Shown: positions 59,598 to 64,000 of the stretch, piece after piece
Numbering within the stretch: the first letter of the stretch is position 1
How the letters are laid out: every line of letters begins with the position of its first letter
NCBI RefSeq assembly: GCF_014205275.1
Contig: NZ_JACHND010000001.1
Coordinates: forward strand, 3,658,001 to 3,722,000
From: Sphaerisporangium siamense
GTDB taxonomy: Bacteria; Actinomycetota; Actinomycetes; Streptosporangiales; Streptosporangiaceae
Length of the DNA: 64,000 bases
Direction of reading: 5' to 3'
Translations under genes and position numbers: made by a program
The notes under the pieces: model-generated
Seen by the model: the letters and a program-made list of their open reading frames with translations, nothing else
What the model was told of the DNA's origin: nothing
The model's database searches: none

Positions 59598-60467
59598 GTG
59601 AAGTTGGGCATCGGTCTTCCCAATGTCATCCCCGACGTCCCGGGGCGGGTCCTGGTCGACTGGGCGATCCGGGCAGAGGCGGCCGGGTTCTCGTCGCTGG
59701 TGACCACCGACCGGGTGGTGTACCCGGGGTACGACCCGCTGCTGGCGCTCGGCGCGGCGGCCGCGGTGACGAGCAGGATCCGCCTGGTCACCGACGTCAT
59801 CGTGGGGCCGGTGCGCAGCCCGGTGCTGCTGGCCAAGGACGCGGCCGGGGTATACGAGATCTCGGGGGGCCGGCTGGTGCTCGGCGTCGGCCCGGGGGTG
59901 CGGGAGGACGACTTCGTGGTGGCGGAGCGCGACTTCGCCGGGCGGTGGGCGCGATTCGAACGCGACCTCGGCGTCATGCGGCGCGTGTGGGCGGGGGAGC
60001 CCGCGGACGGCACCGACCGGTCGCCGCTGCCCCGGCCGCTGCCGGACGGCGGGGTGCCGGTGCTGATGGGCGGGTTCAGCGACGGGTGCATCCGGCGGGC
60101 GGTGAAGTGGGGCATCGGCTGGGCCGCGCCGAGCCTGCCGCCGGACGACGTGGTGCCGTTTGCGCAGCGGGTGCGGGAGGCGTGGGCGGCGGCCGGGCGG
60201 GACGGCAAGCCGGAGATCATCGCGATGGCGCGGTTCGGGATCGGCGAGGACGTGCTGGAGGAGTCGCGGCACTCGGCACGGGACTACTTCTCGATCCTCG
60301 GACCGGAGCTGGCGGAGGTCTTCGCCGATGACGCCGCCCGTGACACCGAGGCCGTCCAGGCCATGATCGGCAAGTACGCCGAGGCGGGCGTGGACGAGCT
60401 GATCTTCAACCCGACGGTGGCCCGGGTCTCGCAGGTGGACCGCCTGGCCGAGGCCTGCTTCGGCTGA
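59598..60467 (+). CDS. LLM-class flavin/F420-dependent oxidoreductase 1
   Basis: 289-aa luciferase-like monooxygenase fold: MKLGIGLPNV at the start, RAEAAGFSSLVTTDRVVYPG, TSRIRLVTDVIVGPVRSPVL, ISGGRLVLGVGPGVREDDF. The pattern favours F420 use as in many actinomycete enzymes. GTG start. It ends at a strong bidirectional hairpin. Confidence 0.9.
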   Translation: MKLGIGLPNVIPDVPGRVLVDWAIRAEAAGFSSLVTTDRVVYPGYDPLLALGAAAAVTSRIRLVTDVIVGPVRSPVLLAKDAAGVYEISGGRLVLGVGPGVREDDFVVAERDFAGRWARFERDLGVMRRVWAGEPADGTDRSPLPRPLPDGGVPVLMGGFSDGCIRRAVKWGIGWAAPSLPPDDVVPFAQRVREAWAAAGRDGKPEIIAMARFGIGEDVLEESRHSARDYFSILGPELAEVFADDAARDTEAVQAMIGKYAEAGVDELIFNPTVARVSQVDRLAEACFG

Positions 60468-60478
60468 TCCGCCCGCCC

Positions 60479-60536
60479 GCGCCGAAACCGGGTTCCGTGC
60501 CCCGCGCGGGCGACCGGAACCCGGTTTCGGCGCCTT
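60479..60536. terminator. Bidirectional terminator, LLM 1 and the minus-strand pair
   Basis: 19-bp perfect inverted repeat: GCGCCGAAACCGGGTTCCG (60479-60497) and CGGAACCCGGTTTCGGCGC (60515-60533), followed by CTTTC. Confidence 0.8.
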
Positions 60537-60579
60537 TCACGGCCCGGCGACACCCCACGGCGCCGGGCCGTTACGGGCC

Positions 60580-61029
60580 TCAGGCCCAGACGTGATCGCC
60601 GGGGTCCATGCTGCCGAGCTGCTCGCGCACCGCGTACAGCGCCGCGGGCCCGGGATCGGCGGACGGGATCGGCCGCACCGTCAGCGGGCGCAGCCCGGAC
60701 AGGGCGGCGGGCACGGCGCCGGCGGCGAGGTAGGTGACGGGGATCGGCGGGTCGCCGCCGGGCGCGACCACGACGCCGTCCGGCTCGCCCGACAGGAACA
60801 GGTGGGCCGCACGCCCGGCCGGCAGCAGCGCCGCGGCCAGGCCCAGCGCGGGCGCGATGGCGGCCCCGTCGGCGGCCAGCGCGAACGGGCCGCCGGCCGC
60901 CTCGCGCCGGACCACCCGCGCGGCGCCGGGCCCGCCGGGGCCCAGGCGGTGGAAGACGATCTCGGCGCCGAACCGGTCCGGCCAGCCGACGGCGTCGGCG
61001 CCGAGGACGAAGACGTGGACGGCGGGCAC
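60580..61029 (-). CDS. Unknown protein coupled to the PhyH dioxygenase
   Basis: 149 aa starting VPAVHVFVLGADAVG. It is rich in Ala/Pro/Gly with LGLAAALLPAGRAAHLFLSG and VVVAPGGDPPIPVTYLAA. The GTG shares one base with the dioxygenase stop (TAGTG), so it is translationally coupled to it. No family recognised; the longer frame upstream is antisense or shadow. Confidence 0.65.
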   Translation of the reverse strand: MPAVHVFVLGADAVGWPDRFGAEIVFHRLGPGGPGAARVVRREAAGGPFALAADGAAIAPALGLAAALLPAGRAAHLFLSGEPDGVVVAPGGDPPIPVTYLAAGAVPAALSGLRPLTVRPIPSADPGPAALYAVREQLGSMDPGDHVWA

Positions 61030-61808
61030 TACGTCGGCAGCCCGCCGGTCTGGCCCAGCGCGCCCTGGTAGATCTCCCAGCCGAGGAGACGGCGCATGAG
61101 CGGGGTGGCGCGGTCGTGCACGTCCCGGTCGACCGCGACGAACGGGTTCTCCTGCTGGCGGATGTACGCCCGGCAGTAGTAGACGAGGATGCCGTGCCTG
61201 AGCCGGTCCTTGGTCCGGTTGGCGCCGGTCTGGTGCCACAGGCGCCCGTCGAAGACCATCACCGTGCCGGCCGGCCCGCACACCGCCTGGGTCTCGATGT
61301 CGCCCTCGCCCGCCGCGTAGTCCGGCGGCCTGCCGAGCAGATGGGTCCCGGGAATCACCCGCGTCGCACCGTTCTCCTCGGTGAAATCGTCGAGCATCCA
61401 CATGCTGTTGGCCACGAAGGGGTACGGCGGCCACGGCATTCTGGCGAATGTCTGGTCCGGGTGCAATGCCATCCTGGCGCCGCCGGGCCCCGCGATGTTG
61501 GCGTGGATGCTGGAGAGCAGGAAGTTGTAGCCGAGCAGCTCTTCCATCAGCTCGCACACGGCTTCGTTCTGCACGATCTCCTCGAAGATCGTGCCTTTGT
61601 TGAGCAACCCGAATACCCGTTGGTTGCCGCCGTCGTACAGGAATGCCGAGTTGTCTTCCCTTTCCGCCTCCGCGAGCTCGGTGAGACGTTCGACGAGCTC
61701 CTTGAACTTCGCCGGGGGCAGCGGATTCTCGATGAGACAGAAACCCCATTCCCGAAGGTGCGCCTTGGCTTCCTCGTAGTTGCCGGTTATCGTTCCCAAC
61801 GCCGTCAT
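61029..61808 (-). CDS. Phytanoyl-CoA dioxygenase (PhyH) family enzyme
   Basis: 259-aa Fe(II)/2-oxoglutarate dioxygenase. The facial triad is visible as H116-x-D118 (ALHPDQTF) and H192 (GRLWHQTG), with the 2-oxoglutarate-binding Arg near 204 (RLRHGILVYY). GGAGG 7 nt before the ATG. Divergent from LLM 2 by 38 bp. Such enzymes hydroxylate or halogenate natural products; the substrate is unknown. Confidence 0.9.
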   Translation of the reverse strand: MTALGTITGNYEEAKAHLREWGFCLIENPLPPAKFKELVERLTELAEAEREDNSAFLYDGGNQRVFGLLNKGTIFEEIVQNEAVCELMEELLGYNFLLSSIHANIAGPGGARMALHPDQTFARMPWPPYPFVANSMWMLDDFTEENGATRVIPGTHLLGRPPDYAAGEGDIETQAVCGPAGTVMVFDGRLWHQTGANRTKDRLRHGILVYYCRAYIRQQENPFVAVDRDVHDRATPLMRRLLGWEIYQGALGQTGGLPT

Positions 61809-61846
61809 ACATCGCCTCCGGTGACCGTTGCAGAAAGGGGCCCGAT

Positions 61847-62617
61847 ATGGCCGCGCGATTCAAGGTAGGCGCCTGGTTGATGCCGCAGCACACCTCGGTC
61901 GAGCGGCTGCGCGCCGCCTGGCGGGAGGCCGACCTGCGGGGCGTGGACTCCATCTGGCTGTGGGACCACTTCTATCCGCTGACCGGCGAGCCGGACGGCA
62001 CGCACTTCGAGGGCTGGACGCTGCTGGCGGCGATGGCCGTGGAGACCTCCCGCGCCCGCGTCGGCGTGCTGGTGACCGACCAGGACTACCGCAACCCCGA
62101 CCTGCTCGCCGACATGGCCCGCACCGTGGACCACCTCAGCGGCGGGCGGCTCGTGCTCGGGCTCGGCGCCGGCTGGTTCGAGCGCGACTACGCCGAGTAC
62201 GGCTACGAGTTCCGGCCCGGCGCCGAGCGGGCGGAGGCGCTGGAGGGGTACGTGGAGCGGGTGAAGGCGCGGCTGGCCAAGCTCAACCCGCCGCCGCTCG
62301 GCGAGATCCCCCTGCTGATCGGCGGCGACGGCAAGCGCGTCGTGCTGCGCACCGTGGCACGGCACGCCGACGCCTGGAACACGATGGCGTGGCGGTTCGA
62401 GGAGGGCACCAGGACGCTGGACGAGTGGTGCGCCCGCCTGGACCGCGACCCCGCCGAGATCGAGCGGAGCTGCTTCCTGACCGCGCCCGAGCACCTGGAC
62501 CAGGTGGACCGGCTGGTCGCGGCCGGTGCGCGGCACATCATCATGCAGGTCGGCGACCCGTTCGACCTCGGCCTCGTCGACCGGCTGCTGAGCCTCGCCC
62601 GCGAGTCCGCGGCCTAG
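61847..62617 (+). CDS. LLM-class F420-dependent oxidoreductase 2
   Basis: 256 aa: FKVGAWLMPQHTSVERLRAA, VDSIWLWDHFYPLTG, RARVGVLVTDQDYRNPDLLA, LSGGRLVLGLGAGWFERDYA and PLLIGGDGKRVVLRTVARHA. The DH following the WLW strand is typical of F420-using members. Not closely similar to LLM 1. Confidence 0.92.
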   Translation: MAARFKVGAWLMPQHTSVERLRAAWREADLRGVDSIWLWDHFYPLTGEPDGTHFEGWTLLAAMAVETSRARVGVLVTDQDYRNPDLLADMARTVDHLSGGRLVLGLGAGWFERDYAEYGYEFRPGAERAEALEGYVERVKARLAKLNPPPLGEIPLLIGGDGKRVVLRTVARHADAWNTMAWRFEEGTRTLDEWCARLDRDPAEIERSCFLTAPEHLDQVDRLVAAGARHIIMQVGDPFDLGLVDRLLSLARESAA

Positions 62618-62665
62618 CGGACGGCCGGCAAGACGCGGCGGACGCGGAAGACGCGGAAGACGGCT

Positions 62666-62693
62666 CGCGGGCCGGCCGGAGAGCCGGCCCGCG
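62666..62693. terminator. Bidirectional terminator, LLM 2 and HAD gene
   Basis: CGCGGGCCGGC (62666-62676) / GCCGGCCCGCG (62683-62693) with a 6-nt loop, preceded by short GACGCGGAA repeats, in the convergent gap. Confidence 0.6.
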
Positions 62694-62733
62694 GGTCCGT
62701 GCTGAAGGCGGTACGGCGTCCCCGTGCGCATGG

Positions 62734-63384
62734 CTAGTCCGGCGGCCAGCCCATCAGCTCGTAGATCAGGCGGCCCGCCTGGTCCGCCGACAGGTGGTGG
62801 ATCCCGGTCATGCCGGCGAGCTCGGCGCCCCGCACGTTCGCCTCGTTGTCGTCCACGTGGATGCACTGCTCCGGCAGCACCCCGATCAGCTCGGCGGTGT
62901 AGGTGTAGATCTCGGGGTCGGGCTTGCGCATGCCGACCGTGCCGGAGACGACGACGGTGTCGAACAGCTCCCACCAGTCGCGGGCGTCGTAGTCGAAGTT
63001 CCACGAGTTCGACAGCACCGCGGTGTGCACGCCGTGCCGGCGGGCGCGCACCAGCAGGTCCTCCATCGCGTGGTCCATCTGCACGCTGGCGTGGAAGCGG
63101 GACACCAGCCCCTTGGGGTCGACCACGTGGCCGTCGGTGGTGCGGATCTCGGCGGCGAATAGCCGCTCGAATTCCGGAATCGACATCTGGCCGCGTTCCA
63201 GGAGCTGTATCGGGGTGTATTTCCCGTCCACCACCGGGCGCTCCGTCCACTCGCGCATGAGCTCGGTGAAATGGACCAGGTCCAAAAGCTCGGCGGCGGC
63301 GAAGTTGGCGAAGACGTCCTTGGCGGGTAACGTCAGCGTGCCGCCGTAGTCGAACAGCAGGGCTCGGTAACGGCTATTCGGCAT
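62734..63384 (-). CDS. HAD-superfamily hydrolase
   Basis: 216 aa. Motif I is LLFDYGGTLT: nucleophile D12, but the general-acid Asp at position 14 is Gly, as in some dehalogenase-like HADs. Motif II is VLSNSWN, motif III RKPDPEIY and motif IV IHVDDNEANV. The ATG at 63384 is preceded by GGAGGAGG. The open frame extends to 63801 antisense to the next gene without support. It may be a phosphatase or a non-phosphate HAD. Confidence 0.9.
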   Translation of the reverse strand: MPNSRYRALLFDYGGTLTLPAKDVFANFAAAELLDLVHFTELMREWTERPVVDGKYTPIQLLERGQMSIPEFERLFAAEIRTTDGHVVDPKGLVSRFHASVQMDHAMEDLLVRARRHGVHTAVLSNSWNFDYDARDWWELFDTVVVSGTVGMRKPDPEIYTYTAELIGVLPEQCIHVDDNEANVRGAELAGMTGIHHLSADQAGRLIYELMGWPPD

Positions 63385-63610
63385 GTGTGGCGACCTCCTC
63401 CGTCGTGGCGCGTCGCGACAGCCGTAGGATACGTCCGCGGAGCAGGCAGCGGAAGGGGCGTTCCCGCTGCCTATCGCCGCGACTTGACGAAGCCTCACCC
63501 GGCGAGTGGACGTCCGCGCGCACCGCCGCCTAATGTCGGTTTCGGCTCGCTCGTCACGGTTCAGGAGTTTTCCGCGTCGTCCGTTATCAGCCCGGAAACG
63601 GAGGACTGTT

Positions 63611-64000
63611 TTGGCCACCCTGCGCACCCCTCCCAAGGCGCTGATTATCGGATTGGACGGCGCCGGTTTCGATATTATCGACCGCCTCGTTTCGGCCGGC
63701 CGGTTGCCGAATCTGGCCGCGCTGCTCGGCGCCGGGGCCTCGGCGCCCGTCGACTGCACCTGGCCGGCCCACACCGCGCCGGGGTGGAGCTCGTTCGTCA
63801 CCGGGCGGCGGCCGGGCGGGCACGGCGTCTACCAGTTCTTCGACACCCAGGACCCCGGGTACGGCGCGCACATCGTGGGCTCCTCCGACCTCGGCTGCTC
63901 CTCGGCGTGGGACTGGCTGGCCGCGCAGGGCTGGTCGCTCGGCCTGGTGAACGTGCCGATGTCGCACCCGCCGCGCGACCTGCCCGGCTACCAGATCACC
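63611..64000 (+). CDS. Alkaline phosphatase/type I phosphodiesterase superfamily protein (5' part)
   Basis: First 130 codons only; the gene continues past the window. The TTG start 63611 has GGAGGA 6 nt upstream. The first metal Asp is D16 (IIGLDGAGFD), the nucleophile Thr is T55 (WPAHTAPGWSSFVTGRRPGG) and GHGVYQFFD follows. The family hydrolyses phosphate mono- or diesters, or transfers phospho-groups. Divergent from the HAD gene across a 226-bp region with no other feature seen. Confidence 0.87.
   Translation, partial: MATLRTPPKALIIGLDGAGFDIIDRLVSAGRLPNLAALLGAGASAPVDCTWPAHTAPGWSSFVTGRRPGGHGVYQFFDTQDPGYGAHIVGSSDLGCSSAWDWLAAQGWSLGLVNVPMSHPPRDLPGYQIT

Overview
The window is very GC-rich, gene-dense actinomycete DNA. 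Supporting signs are frequent GTG/TTG starts, ATGA/GTGA start-stop overlaps, two LLM-class (F420-type) oxidoreductases, a BTAD/SARP-type regulator, an HspR-like regulator and a stand-alone LigD polymerase. A Streptosporangiaceae/Thermomonosporaceae-like filamentous actinomycete is plausible, but the genus cannot be fixed from sequence reading alone. No rRNA, tRNA, CRISPR, integrase or transposase was seen.

Layout. (1) 0-4 kb: NAD-dependent epimerase, small heat-shock protein with its HspR-like regulator, a small unknown protein and mannose-6-phosphate isomerase. (2) 4-23 kb: a catabolic island. It has a homoprotocatechuate-type extradiol dioxygenase, an aldehyde dehydrogenase, a DapA-type aldolase, an FAH-RraA fusion, a GntR regulator, an SDR, a methyltransferase, two unusual aldo/keto reductases, a YtcJ-like amidohydrolase, two alpha/beta hydrolases, a complete Liv-type ABC importer (including a fused LivM-LivG) and an alcohol dehydrogenase. 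A recurring operator-like motif (AATCGTATnnGATTC) sits in front of several units here and suggests one regulon. (3) 22.8-25.6 kb: LigD-type polymerase, then a MerR regulator with a classical 19-bp-spacer leaderless promoter coupled to a membrane protein.

(4) 25.6-50.6 kb, all on the minus strand: a phage-tail-like extracellular contractile injection system (eCIS). In transcription order it encodes Pvc16/DUF4255, a CarboxypepD_reg protein, sheath 1, tube 1, sheath 2, tube 2, an Afp6-like small protein, a LysM baseplate protein, gpD hub, gpV spike, gp25, two J-type baseplate proteins, a gpI-like wedge with a propeller-like N-terminus, three mutually related FxGQ proteins of unknown role, a small protein, the CIS tape-measure-family protein, an AAA+ ATPase and a small Ala/Pro-rich protein. 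Upstream and divergent lie a small conserved ORF and a BTAD regulator. At three gene junctions in this operon the stop/Shine-Dalgarno/start segment has been tandemly duplicated with periods of about 41, 47 and 39 bp. This produces ladders of tiny, overlapping, potentially translated minicistrons that end exactly at the true start codon of the next gene. This is the most unusual signal in the window.

(5) 52-64 kb: BBE/FAD oxidoreductase, YjbR protein, a DUF6623-like protein with a strong terminator, aroB, a two-gene split and order-swapped rifampin-phosphotransferase-like dikinase, an alpha/beta hydrolase whose 3' end is also tandemly repeated (42 bp), two LLM oxidoreductases, a phytanoyl-CoA-dioxygenase-like enzyme, a HAD hydrolase and the 5' end of an alkaline-phosphatase-superfamily gene cut by the window edge. 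This last group could be the flank of a specialised-metabolite cluster (inference).
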